From NCBI RefSeq assembly GCF_947496075.1, contig NZ_CANMBJ010000005.1, forward strand, positions 310,001 through 374,000: a stretch of 64,000 bases of DNA. The letters run 5' to 3'. Numbering within the stretch: position 1 is the first letter of the stretch; each line of letters opens with the position of its first letter. A program made the translations under genes and the position numbers. Below are positions 36,873 to 44,702 of the stretch, one piece after another. The notes beneath the pieces were generated by a model. The model saw only the letters and a program-made list of their open reading frames with translations. It did no database searches and was not told the origin of the DNA. The DNA comes from an uncultured Tateyamaria sp. GTDB lineage: Bacteria > Pseudomonadota > Alphaproteobacteria > Rhodobacterales > Rhodobacteraceae.

Positions 36873-37310
36873 TCAGCGAAGAACGACGCGATTGCCGGTC
36901 AGTGCCATCTGGACCGGGTTCGGTGCGTTTGGAACGAGGGGACGAACCGCAAGGAACGTGCCGTTGATATCGCGGAAGGCGGCTACGACCCCCACCGCAG
37001 CGGGTGGGTTGGCAAAGCTCTGGGCATCATTCACCGTCCGCCCTGGTGCAAGGCTGAATGAGCTCACCACCACCAGATCATCGCCCAGCGTCGCCTCGGG
37101 TTCTTCAAAAACCGCGAAGAAGTCTGCGGAGCGGAAGGCCGCCGTGTCGTTCAGGTAGTAGACTTTGACCTGCGCAGGTGCGCCACCGTTCATGTCCGCC
37201 GCCCCAGTGATTGACAGGGCCACGGTGGTTGGCGCAGGGCCGCGCTCGGCACAGCCTGCAAGGGTTGCCAGTGCCATCGCGATTAAAAGAAGTGTGGTGC
37301 GGTTGAACAT
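36873..37310 (-). CDS. tssJ: T6SS outer-membrane lipoprotein TssJ
   Basis: About 145 residues. The signal sequence ends with lipobox LAGC (Cys20), predicting a lipoprotein, followed by a beta-sandwich domain (TVALSITGAADMNGGAPAQVKVYYLNDTAAFRSADFF) typical of TssJ. The start is the ATG giving this signal peptide; 66 upstream in-frame residues are not plausible. It anchors TssM to the outer membrane. Confidence 0.93.
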   Translation of the reverse strand: MFNRTTLLLIAMALATLAGCAERGPAPTTVALSITGAADMNGGAPAQVKVYYLNDTAAFRSADFFAVFEEPEATLGDDLVVVSSFSLAPGRTVNDAQSFANPPAAVGVVAAFRDINGTFLAVRPLVPNAPNPVQMALTGNRVVLR

Positions 37311-37320
37311 GTCTTTGCCC

Positions 37321-38631
37321 TCAAAGCTTGGTGATCTGCTGTTCGTAGGCACGGGAAAACGCCTTGCCGAACGTGGATTGAAAGTCGTCTTCGGTCTGGC
37401 GGACCAGTTCTGAATGGTGACGCACGTATGCGCCCCAGAGTTGCGCCTTTCGATTGCCCAGAAACCCTGATCTCTTTTCGATCCGCGCTGACACTTGTTC
37501 GGGTGCAAGCTGCGCCAAAAGGTCAGTCAGCGCGGCTTGTGTGCCGGTCATTGTTGCAACCTCATGGGTTTTGATGTCGTGCAGCACCTCGGCGGCCGCA
37601 CTTTCGGGGTCCTGATACCCGCGCCCAGCAGGTTTGAGCATCGCCTCGATGGCCTGCTCGACGCTGACTGAGAACTTCAACGGGTTGTTCTGATCCGGCT
37701 CGATCATCGTACGCGTTACACGCATTTCGCTCTTGAGAGCGGCGCGCGTCATCATGATCTCGCGCATGCCAGCGATCATTGCGGCCATCATGCGACCCAT
37801 GCGGCCCATCACCTCTTCGGTCTGTTCAGGTGTGATCTGCAGGCCTGTCACTCCAAGGCCAGCGACAAAGGCTTGCACTGCTGTATCCGCGTCTGCGGTT
37901 TTTAATTGCGTCGCGGGCAACGGAGTTGGATCCGGCGTCTGCTCAAGCAGCGGCGTTCGTTCAGGGTCCTCCCGGGGCGGTTCCTCGGCAGATGGCGAAG
38001 TCATGTTGTCGTCCCAGTCGTCGGGAATGACCGCATTCATGGCTCGAGGCGGCACAAAATGATCCTGCGCCGCGGGCGTGTGATCAGGTGCACTCGCCCC
38101 CATCTGGGGTTCATCTTGGAGCAGCGCATCAACAGGATCGGTAATTACGGGCTGCGCAACTGAGGCGGGTTCACTCAGCAACGCGTCCAGAAATGCACTG
38201 TCATCATCATGGCTCGCCGCCAACGGGTCCAACTCGAAACAGGCCTTATCATTATTCGAAGGGCCCAGCAGATCAGGCGCAGGATTGGTCGCAGCTGCAT
38301 CCGCAGGCACCTCGCGGATACTCACGACAAGCTCGAACTCGCCCACAAGGATCACATCGCCAGTGTTCAGTGGCGTGGGTGCAGCCTCAAGTCGGTCGTC
38401 CTGGTAATTGAGGAACGTGCCATTGGTCGACATATCCCTCACGACAAAGCTGTCACCGCTCCGCTCGACGACACAGTGTTGTTTGGAAAGGTGGCGATCC
38501 GGATCAGGCAGAACGAGGTCATTATCCTCGCCGCGCCCGACGGTGATCGTGTCGGCGATCATCGTCACTTCGAGAGTGACATCGTTCGGCAGGTTGGGAT
38601 GATGTGCTTTCAAGGATAAGGACATGGTCAT
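37321..38631 (-). CDS. tagH: T6SS FHA-domain protein TagH
   Basis: About 436 residues. N-terminal FHA domain (GRGEDNDLVLPDPDRHLSKQHCVVERSGDSFVVRDMSTNGTFLN, roughly 30-90) that binds phosphothreonine; an acidic, low-complexity middle; and a C-terminal domain (about 290-436) with QNNPLKFSVSVEQAIEAMLKP and GFLGNRKAQLWGAYVRHHSELV typical of T6SS FHA proteins. It is the presumed substrate/reader of the operon's kinase and phosphatase. ATG overlaps the PAAR stop (TGATG). Confidence 0.93.
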   Translation of the reverse strand: MTMSLSLKAHHPNLPNDVTLEVTMIADTITVGRGEDNDLVLPDPDRHLSKQHCVVERSGDSFVVRDMSTNGTFLNYQDDRLEAAPTPLNTGDVILVGEFELVVSIREVPADAAATNPAPDLLGPSNNDKACFELDPLAASHDDDSAFLDALLSEPASVAQPVITDPVDALLQDEPQMGASAPDHTPAAQDHFVPPRAMNAVIPDDWDDNMTSPSAEEPPREDPERTPLLEQTPDPTPLPATQLKTADADTAVQAFVAGLGVTGLQITPEQTEEVMGRMGRMMAAMIAGMREIMMTRAALKSEMRVTRTMIEPDQNNPLKFSVSVEQAIEAMLKPAGRGYQDPESAAAEVLHDIKTHEVATMTGTQAALTDLLAQLAPEQVSARIEKRSGFLGNRKAQLWGAYVRHHSELVRQTEDDFQSTFGKAFSRAYEQQITKL

Positions 38632-38921
38632 CACCCCCCGACCAGCACGGTCATGCAACCCACTACGATCGCCCCGCCATGGCCGCATGTATCCCCCATG
38701 CGGGCCTGTGGCTTCTTGCCGGTCAAAACGGTCATTGAACCTTTGGCCACAGCGTCCGGCGGGCCGACGCAAACCGCCATCGCCGTGGCCGTGGCTGCGG
38801 GCATCATTCCAATCAGGACCGTCGGGGTCGGTGTCACGATAGGCCCGCCTACATGCGGCACCACACCGGTCAGCATCGGGCAGACGTGCATGTCTGCAAC
38901 ACGGGCGGCGGGCAACGTCAT
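38631..38921 (-). CDS. PAAR-domain spike-tip protein
   Basis: A 96-residue protein almost entirely one PAAR domain: it starts PAARVADMHVCPMLTG, contains PPDAVAKGSMTVLTGKKPQARMGDTCGHGGAI and ends VLVGG. PAAR proteins cap the VgrG spike and hold zinc with His/Cys residues (here His in ADMHVCP, CGHGG). It has no C-terminal toxin extension, so it is a plain tip rather than a specialised effector. Confidence 0.94.
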   Translation of the reverse strand: MTLPAARVADMHVCPMLTGVVPHVGGPIVTPTPTVLIGMMPAATATAMAVCVGPPDAVAKGSMTVLTGKKPQARMGDTCGHGGAIVVGCMTVLVGG

Positions 38922-38992
38922 GACTGTACCTCGTTCGGGTTGGCGGTTGCACCAGTGCGTGGCGCGCTGGCGGTTCGTTAGGTTAGTGCCGC

Positions 38993-39574
38993 CTAGTCCG
39001 AATTTGGTTCAATCTGACCATTGCCGCCGCGCGCAATATCCAAACCGCGCTTCAAAAAGAGGGAGCCGCGCGTGGCCACGGCGGTCTCATCCGCAAAAAG
39101 CGCGATCAAAAGCATCCCATAAACCGCCGCGCCCACAGCGCCAGGCGGGGCCGGGTGATCATCGAATTCGCCGGGGCCCATCGTGCCATCGGCAAAGCAG
39201 GCTGCCATGGCGCAAAAGGCGGTATCGTCGTCTTGCTTTGCGGAGTCCAATGCTTCGCGGGCTGCAAGCCTTGTGTCAAAACCGGGCTGGCGCACCCAAC
39301 CTTCAGCCACACTGACAGCACGGGTCTCTGCCCCCATTTCGCGCGCGGCAAGACAGGCCCACCACGCCGCCTCGCGCGGCGGAAGGGTATGGGCCAGCAC
39401 CTGCATCATGTCGAGCTGAGCGCCCTTGCCATGAAGCTCTTCCAAGATCGCGGCGGCGGTTGCTCCCGCTGGGGCATCCAGTTCGGTCTGCAAAGTCACA
39501 TTGTGCTGCGTAAGGACACGGGCCACGGGTCCCGCCGACAGTTTGCACAGATCATCAAATAGAGGATCAGACAT
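38993..39574 (-). CDS. DUF6931-like protein between VgrG and PAAR
   Basis: A 193-residue soluble helical protein (MSDPLFDDLCKLSAGPVARVL... PPREAAWWACLAAREMGAETRAVSVAEGWVRQP). From memory the pattern matches DUF6931, a family of unknown function seen in alphaproteobacterial T6SS clusters. The position 11 bases downstream of vgrG and before PAAR is where adaptors or effector chaperones often sit. It contains FADGTMGPGEFDDHPAPPGAVGAAVYGMLLIALF, a conserved-looking segment. The upstream 75 in-frame residues antisense-overlap vgrG and are rejected. Confidence 0.82.
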   Translation of the reverse strand: MSDPLFDDLCKLSAGPVARVLTQHNVTLQTELDAPAGATAAAILEELHGKGAQLDMMQVLAHTLPPREAAWWACLAAREMGAETRAVSVAEGWVRQPGFDTRLAAREALDSAKQDDDTAFCAMAACFADGTMGPGEFDDHPAPPGAVGAAVYGMLLIALFADETAVATRGSLFLKRGLDIARGGNGQIEPNSD

Positions 39575-39585
39575 CGCGCGCACCG

Positions 39586-41586
39586 CTAATTGATCATGGT
39601 CAAGCTGCCCTTGACCATCAAAATGCCGGAAGATTTCAACTGGGTCATACCGCCGCCTTCGAGCTTGAGCATGCCTTTGCCCTCCAATGCCAGCTGACCA
39701 CCAGCGTTGATCTTGGCCGTGGCTGCAGCCTTCACTTCGACCTGCGGCGCAGAAATCGTGATCCCGGATGGCGTCATCTCGATCTGCGCACCACCGCATT
39801 TCAATGTGATCTTGGATTTCGCCGTCAGGCTCAGCGCCGCACCCACGTCGATTTCTGCGCTCTTTGCGACTGTCAGGCCGTGTGCCCCGTCGATCTGCGT
39901 GTTGTCATCACCGCCAATCGTTTCGGTTTTGTCGCCATGGATCGTCTGTTTGAGCCACCCCTTGTCTTTGTGGGCCAACCCAACCTCGATCTCGGCGTTG
40001 TTTTTGATGATCTGTTTGAAATCCCGCTCGGACTGCAGACGAACGAACTCGGCACCCTTCTTATCCTCAAACACCAGTTCGCTAAAGCCAATCCCACCCT
40101 TGGAGCTATTGGTCTTGATGCCCATCTGCGTCGCATTGCCCGGAAGCGGGAAAGGGGTTTTGGTATCGCCGTTATAAACCATCCCGGTGATGATCGGGCG
40201 GTCTGGGTCGCCCTGTTCGAACTGGACAACAACCTCCTGACCGATGCGCGGGACAGCCATCATTCCCCATCCCTTGCCGCTCCAGGGCATAGCCGCCCGA
40301 ACCCAGCACGACGATTTTTCATCACGTTTGCCGTCACGATCCCAATGGAATTGGATTTTGACCCGACCGAATGTGTCGGTCCAAACCTCTTCACCGGCCT
40401 TTCCGACGACAACGGCGGTTTGCACGCCGGGGTTTTCCGGAGGTGGCGTGTGCTGCCCTGAGCGGTAGGGCTCGCGGGCGGGCTGCACTTCGATATTGCA
40501 CCGGTAGAGATCAGGGTTGGTATCGGCATCGAAATCCAACACCGGGCCCAGAATGGCCTCGACGATATCGCGGTCTTCCACCATCACATCGAGCTGGATT
40601 TGATGTCGGGCGCGAACAACAAGGTATTCACTGTTCTCTGCCTTGCGTGGGTGCTTGTTCAACCGGAATTTTGCGCCCACAGCCATCTGCCGGACACTGC
40701 CTACGGCTCGAGCCTGATGGGTCTGAGCCGCAATTCCTTCAATTTTCACGCGGGCCTGATGCTCGCCTGTTCCAGCGCTGTCATGGCGCCCCGGGTAGTC
40801 ATACACTTCATAAGAGTTGTGCACGTGGCGCCCCTTGGACACCGACTTAACGCATGCCAAGTCTGTCTTGGGCTTTTCAAAATCATAGCTTTGCAACGAC
40901 ACTTTTCCGGGCCGTATCTGCTCTGAACCGCGCCATTCGTAGATGTGATCCTCGTCCCGAAACATATCGGCGGCACGCACATAGTAGTTGAGCTGACCGT
41001 GATCTGTAAGGGGCTCGTGGCTGCTCGAGTCATCAGCGAGGATCAGCGTTTCGCGGGTTTGATCATACTGGTGAAAGTAATAAACTCCCTCCTCTTCCAT
41101 CAGACGCGAGATGAAGGCGAAATCGCTTTCACGGTATTGGACGCAGTAGGTCCGCTTTTCAAAACGATGCTTGGTCTTGTCCTTGAAGTCTGAAAATCCG
41201 TGCGTACCAAAGACATCCTTAATGATCTCGATCACCGTTTTGTCCTGAAATATGCGGCAGTTGTTCGTTTGCGTCAGAAACCACAGCCAAGGACGCAACT
41301 CGGCACGGAAATACCCCTGGCTGCCCGATGCACCCAGAAATTCAGCTGAGACACACCGCCCTTGGAAGTAGCGAGTTTTCTTGTTCGGCGCATCCAAGTC
41401 GATCCGCAGTCGTTCGCCGACCAGCTTTTGCAGATCAAGATCGAGGTCCGTAGACATGAATTCGACCGTCATCAGAGGAACTTCGCCCAGGGCCTCATCA
41501 ATCTGCGCGCGTACCAGATAGCCTTTGATACGGTTCGGCAAGATCAGTGTCGCGGGGCGGTTTTCCAAAAGGATATCTTTGGACAT
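39586..41586 (-). CDS. vgrG: T6SS spike protein VgrG (TssI)
   Basis: A 666-residue protein with gp27-like N-terminal half (FQGRCVSAEFLGASGSQGYFRAELRPWLWFLT, YCVQYRESDFAFISRLMEEEGVYYFH), gp5 OB-fold (VGKAGEEVWTDTFGRVKIQFHWDRDGKRDEKSSCWVRAAMPWSGKGWG) and a C-terminal beta-helix rich in K/A/G-x repeats (SLTAKSKITLKCGGAQIEM). It ends with ILMVKGSLTMIN, without an added enzymatic domain, so it is a structural spike that probably carries cargo via PAAR or the neighbouring accessory protein. Confidence 0.95.
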   Translation of the reverse strand: MSKDILLENRPATLILPNRIKGYLVRAQIDEALGEVPLMTVEFMSTDLDLDLQKLVGERLRIDLDAPNKKTRYFQGRCVSAEFLGASGSQGYFRAELRPWLWFLTQTNNCRIFQDKTVIEIIKDVFGTHGFSDFKDKTKHRFEKRTYCVQYRESDFAFISRLMEEEGVYYFHQYDQTRETLILADDSSSHEPLTDHGQLNYYVRAADMFRDEDHIYEWRGSEQIRPGKVSLQSYDFEKPKTDLACVKSVSKGRHVHNSYEVYDYPGRHDSAGTGEHQARVKIEGIAAQTHQARAVGSVRQMAVGAKFRLNKHPRKAENSEYLVVRARHQIQLDVMVEDRDIVEAILGPVLDFDADTNPDLYRCNIEVQPAREPYRSGQHTPPPENPGVQTAVVVGKAGEEVWTDTFGRVKIQFHWDRDGKRDEKSSCWVRAAMPWSGKGWGMMAVPRIGQEVVVQFEQGDPDRPIITGMVYNGDTKTPFPLPGNATQMGIKTNSSKGGIGFSELVFEDKKGAEFVRLQSERDFKQIIKNNAEIEVGLAHKDKGWLKQTIHGDKTETIGGDDNTQIDGAHGLTVAKSAEIDVGAALSLTAKSKITLKCGGAQIEMTPSGITISAPQVEVKAAATAKINAGGQLALEGKGMLKLEGGGMTQLKSSGILMVKGSLTMIN

Positions 41587-41639
41587 TCAGCATGCCTCCC
41601 GGCTGCAGGGATACGCATGCGGAGTGAAGTTCACGCGCA

Positions 41640-44600
41640 TCACAGATCCTCCATCAACGCAGCAAGTGCGGGATCCATATCTTCTTCGTTGTCTTCGTCA
41701 GCGCCATCATCGTCACCGAACCCGGCAAGCAACGCATCAAGGTCGTCGTCCGAGCCATCGTCGGCGTCGTCAGCGTCGCTTAGGTCAAAGCCATCCAGAT
41801 CGTCGTCATCATCATCACCGAAGCCCAGGTCATCGCCGTCATCCGTGTCGTCTTCATCTTCGTCTTGGGCAAATTGGTCGTCATAGTCCTCTCCCGCTCC
41901 ACCAGGCCGGGAGGGACCAAAGTCACCGCCGTCTTCGGGGTGATCCGATGCCTGGCGTGTGATATCGAGTGTGGATTTGACGCCGCCGAGACCAGTTCCC
42001 GCGCCCGCGCTTTGCCCCCATGGACCAGCCAACATACCGGCGCCCAGACCCTGGAACGACCCTTGGCGAACCTCGGTGCGGCCCTTGATCGACAACAGCG
42101 GGATGTAACCGCGGGCGACCACGTCCGCCATCGTGCGCGTGTTCAGCAGCCGACGGGTACATGGCAGGGCGACCTGATCGCCGTGCTGATCGGTGATGTG
42201 ATGCAGTGGCAGATCACCTACTGACATCACGTCGCCCAATTGCATCGCCTTGCCCTTTTGGTTCACCGTTTCGCACAGAAGGATGGCCGACAGAACGACG
42301 GGGTTGGCCCACAGCATGCCCTTGAGACCGTCGCGCAGGGTGAATTCCTCGAAATCAAAAGGATCCACCGGTTCGGTCTTGGCGCCATAGGGCAAGCGCA
42401 GCAAAAACTGCGGCGCAGCCAGCCCGACATATGACGCTTCGGGCATCGCGCGCAGCCCGTCCCAAGATCGGGCCACCAGCGGATGACGCTCGTGCTTGGG
42501 TGTATCCAGGAAGTTCTCGGATATTGCTGTCAGAAAGGGCGCATTCATCCAGTCACTGATCTTGGCCATGCGTGCCATTAGATCCGCGTGGGGCGGCGTT
42601 TCTTCCAGAGTGTAAAGCCCAAAAACGGCCGACAGCGGGCCTTGGGCATCATCAAGGCGCGGCTCTTCAGCCAGCATCTGAAAAAGGCCGGTTTTCGCAA
42701 GATCTTCCTCGGACGCCAGATCGGCTGCCCACTCTTCTGCCGACATATCGTAAAGAACGATCTCAAGCCCGGCACCCGTCGTGATCCGGCGGGCCAACAG
42801 TTCAAGCGAACGCCAAGTGCTCTCTACCGCCTGAAAGTCAGGATGATGCAGGATTGCGCGCATTGCACCGGACAAAGCCTCATCAACAGCGGCCAGCATC
42901 GCGGGCTGATCCGGGTCGGGGGCCGCTTGCACATAGGGGCCGACGATACGCCCGATCAGGTCTTCAGCAGGCGATGGCGTGCAAAGGTCGTTGGCATTGT
43001 CTCCGATCAGCGACTGAAACGCGCTCAGCTTCAGGTTGGCAGGCACACTGACCCCAGCGGCGCGCGCGCGGCTAACTGGCTCTGTATCCCCGAACTCTGT
43101 CGCCCATTCCTGCATCTGTGCGATGTCCTGGGTGCTGTTTCCAGACACCAGACGATCGCGCAGATTGGAGAGCGCTTCGAACAGCTCAACATTTTCATAG
43201 AGCGTGTCAGGGTGCAGGTCGTCCAGGTCAGACAATGTCACCTCAACACCGGCACTATCCTTGCCAATTGGAAGGACAAGCTTAGTGGCGAAACGCGCGA
43301 TGACATCATCCAGCGTATCTACGTCGAACTTGATGGGTTTGCGACGGGCAAGGTCTGCACCAATCTCTACCGTACCTTTGCTGGAGCGACCGGTGAAATC
43401 ACCAAGGATTGCGATGCGAAACTTGGGTCGGGCGGCGTCGCGATCCTCGGGTTTGGGCAGATCGAGGCGCCCGTGAGGTGAAATCTCCTCGGCCGCGGGT
43501 TCGTCATCCTCTATCGCGACGTCATCGAGTGACGTCTCCTCTTCGGTTTCATCAGACACGTCTTGAACAAGCACATCGAGATGGTCCGCAATCAGGTCAG
43601 CCCCTTCGTCGGTATCCGGCGCCTCAAATTCAGAGTGTTCATCCGTGTCGTCGGAACCGACGGTATCTGCCAAGTCATCGGCAACGACATCAGGGTCTGC
43701 GATAGTGGAGTCCAATGCCTCCAGCTCATCCCCTGTATCGACATCGTCCTCAATTGCGTCCAGCGCATCACCTTCGAGCGCAATCTCCGACACATCTGTA
43801 TCACCTGCGCCTTCGTTATCAGGGAGGCGCACAGTGTCCGAAGTTGATGCGTCCTGACCAGCCGCAGGCTCTTTTCCAGTTGAGCCTTCCTCAGACACCG
43901 AGCCATCATTCGCATCCTCTGTGCCAATGCCGGATTGCACCAGGTCGGCAAGCACACCGTCGGCGTTTTTGTCCGGGTTGGGTGGGTTCATCTGGTCGGG
44001 ATTCTGCAGCGCCATAGCGGCAAGGACGGCATCGGTGTCGTAACCCGTATCTTCTGAAGCAAGAGTTGCGGCGTTCCGCATGGAGTCCAGTGCGGCATCG
44101 GCTTGGTTCGTCTCCTTGGCGGAACCTGCCAGCGCAGCAAGGGCAACGGGGTCATGGATCAAACGCGTCATCAGATCTTCGGCCTCTGATTTACCGTCCA
44201 TATACGTGCGCAGGTGCTCCAGCCGGGTGCGGGCCTCAAGCAAGGTGTTCAGCGGCTCCACATTGCGGGCGACAGCCGCAGGCGAAAAATCGTCCATCCG
44301 CTCAAACGTCAGATCGACGGCGATGTTGCCTTCGCCCGTCAGCGTGTTGGGCACCGAAAAAGCGGCACGCGGCTTGATCGACTTCATCCGGTCGTCAAAG
44401 TTGTCGACATCGATTTCCAGGAACTTGCGGTCTGCCACGGCGGGCAATGGGTCCTCGGACTTGCCTGACAGATCAGCCATCACACCCATTACAAAGGGCA
44501 GCTGGATCGTCTTCTCCGCGCCATACAGCTCTACATCATATTCGATCTGGACACGGGGCGCGCGGTTGCGGGCGATGAATTTCTGGCTGCTCTTGGACAT
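41640..44600 (-). CDS. Giant fused T6SS sheath paralogue: TssB + acidic linker + TssB-like + TssC-like + acidic tail
   Basis: A 986-residue protein without a standard counterpart that I know. Residues 1-163 are a full TssB domain almost identical to the operon's tssB product; 165-385 is an Asp/Glu-rich low-complexity linker; 391-485 a second, divergent VipA-like domain (RPKFRIAILGDFTGRSS, DLDDLHPDTLYENVELFE); 565-850 a VipB/TssC-like domain (AILHHPDFQAVESTWRSLELL, YVGLAAPQFLLRLPYGAKTEPVDPF; compare HHADYQKLESSWRGLHFL and YLGLAMPRFLGRHPYGAKTDP in TssC); 885-986 an extremely acidic tail. Start at the ATG before SKSSQKF. It lies between clpV and vgrG. Could be a sheath modifier, cap or effector-loading platform (inference). 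Confidence 0.9.
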   Translation of the reverse strand: MSKSSQKFIARNRAPRVQIEYDVELYGAEKTIQLPFVMGVMADLSGKSEDPLPAVADRKFLEIDVDNFDDRMKSIKPRAAFSVPNTLTGEGNIAVDLTFERMDDFSPAAVARNVEPLNTLLEARTRLEHLRTYMDGKSEAEDLMTRLIHDPVALAALAGSAKETNQADAALDSMRNAATLASEDTGYDTDAVLAAMALQNPDQMNPPNPDKNADGVLADLVQSGIGTEDANDGSVSEEGSTGKEPAAGQDASTSDTVRLPDNEGAGDTDVSEIALEGDALDAIEDDVDTGDELEALDSTIADPDVVADDLADTVGSDDTDEHSEFEAPDTDEGADLIADHLDVLVQDVSDETEEETSLDDVAIEDDEPAAEEISPHGRLDLPKPEDRDAARPKFRIAILGDFTGRSSKGTVEIGADLARRKPIKFDVDTLDDVIARFATKLVLPIGKDSAGVEVTLSDLDDLHPDTLYENVELFEALSNLRDRLVSGNSTQDIAQMQEWATEFGDTEPVSRARAAGVSVPANLKLSAFQSLIGDNANDLCTPSPAEDLIGRIVGPYVQAAPDPDQPAMLAAVDEALSGAMRAILHHPDFQAVESTWRSLELLARRITTGAGLEIVLYDMSAEEWAADLASEEDLAKTGLFQMLAEEPRLDDAQGPLSAVFGLYTLEETPPHADLMARMAKISDWMNAPFLTAISENFLDTPKHERHPLVARSWDGLRAMPEASYVGLAAPQFLLRLPYGAKTEPVDPFDFEEFTLRDGLKGMLWANPVVLSAILLCETVNQKGKAMQLGDVMSVGDLPLHHITDQHGDQVALPCTRRLLNTRTMADVVARGYIPLLSIKGRTEVRQGSFQGLGAGMLAGPWGQSAGAGTGLGGVKSTLDITRQASDHPEDGGDFGPSRPGGAGEDYDDQFAQDEDEDDTDDGDDLGFGDDDDDDLDGFDLSDADDADDGSDDDLDALLAGFGDDDGADEDNEEDMDPALAALMEDL
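44275..44588 (-). repeat. Duplicated tssB segment, copy inside the fused sheath gene
   Basis: This 314-bp block matches 53895-54208 at a constant offset of 9620 with five mismatches by my count. It encodes roughly the first 100 residues of the TssB domain; beyond its edge (towards the TssB C-terminus) identity falls sharply. Confidence 0.9.
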
Positions 44601-44702
44601 CGGACAGGCTTCCTTACAGACGTTCAATCCGTAAGTGCCCACCGCGCCGCGCAGGGTTCATCCCGACAACAGAAAAAGGGCGCTTCCCCCATCAAACCCA
44701 TT

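Noticed and set aside
37321..38952. Long start for the FHA protein (543 residues)
   Set aside because: The extra 107 residues overlap the whole PAAR gene in another frame; TGATG coupling at 38631 explains the true start.
41640..41900. Acidic low-complexity stretch taken first as a repeat or misassembly
   Set aside because: It stays in frame with the TssC-like domain and ends in a normal stop, so it is read as a genuine acidic C-terminal tail rather than a repeat array.
42588..43481. A 297-codon plus-strand frame inside the fused sheath gene
   Set aside because: Antisense to the TssC-like part, which shows clear TssC motifs in the minus frame.
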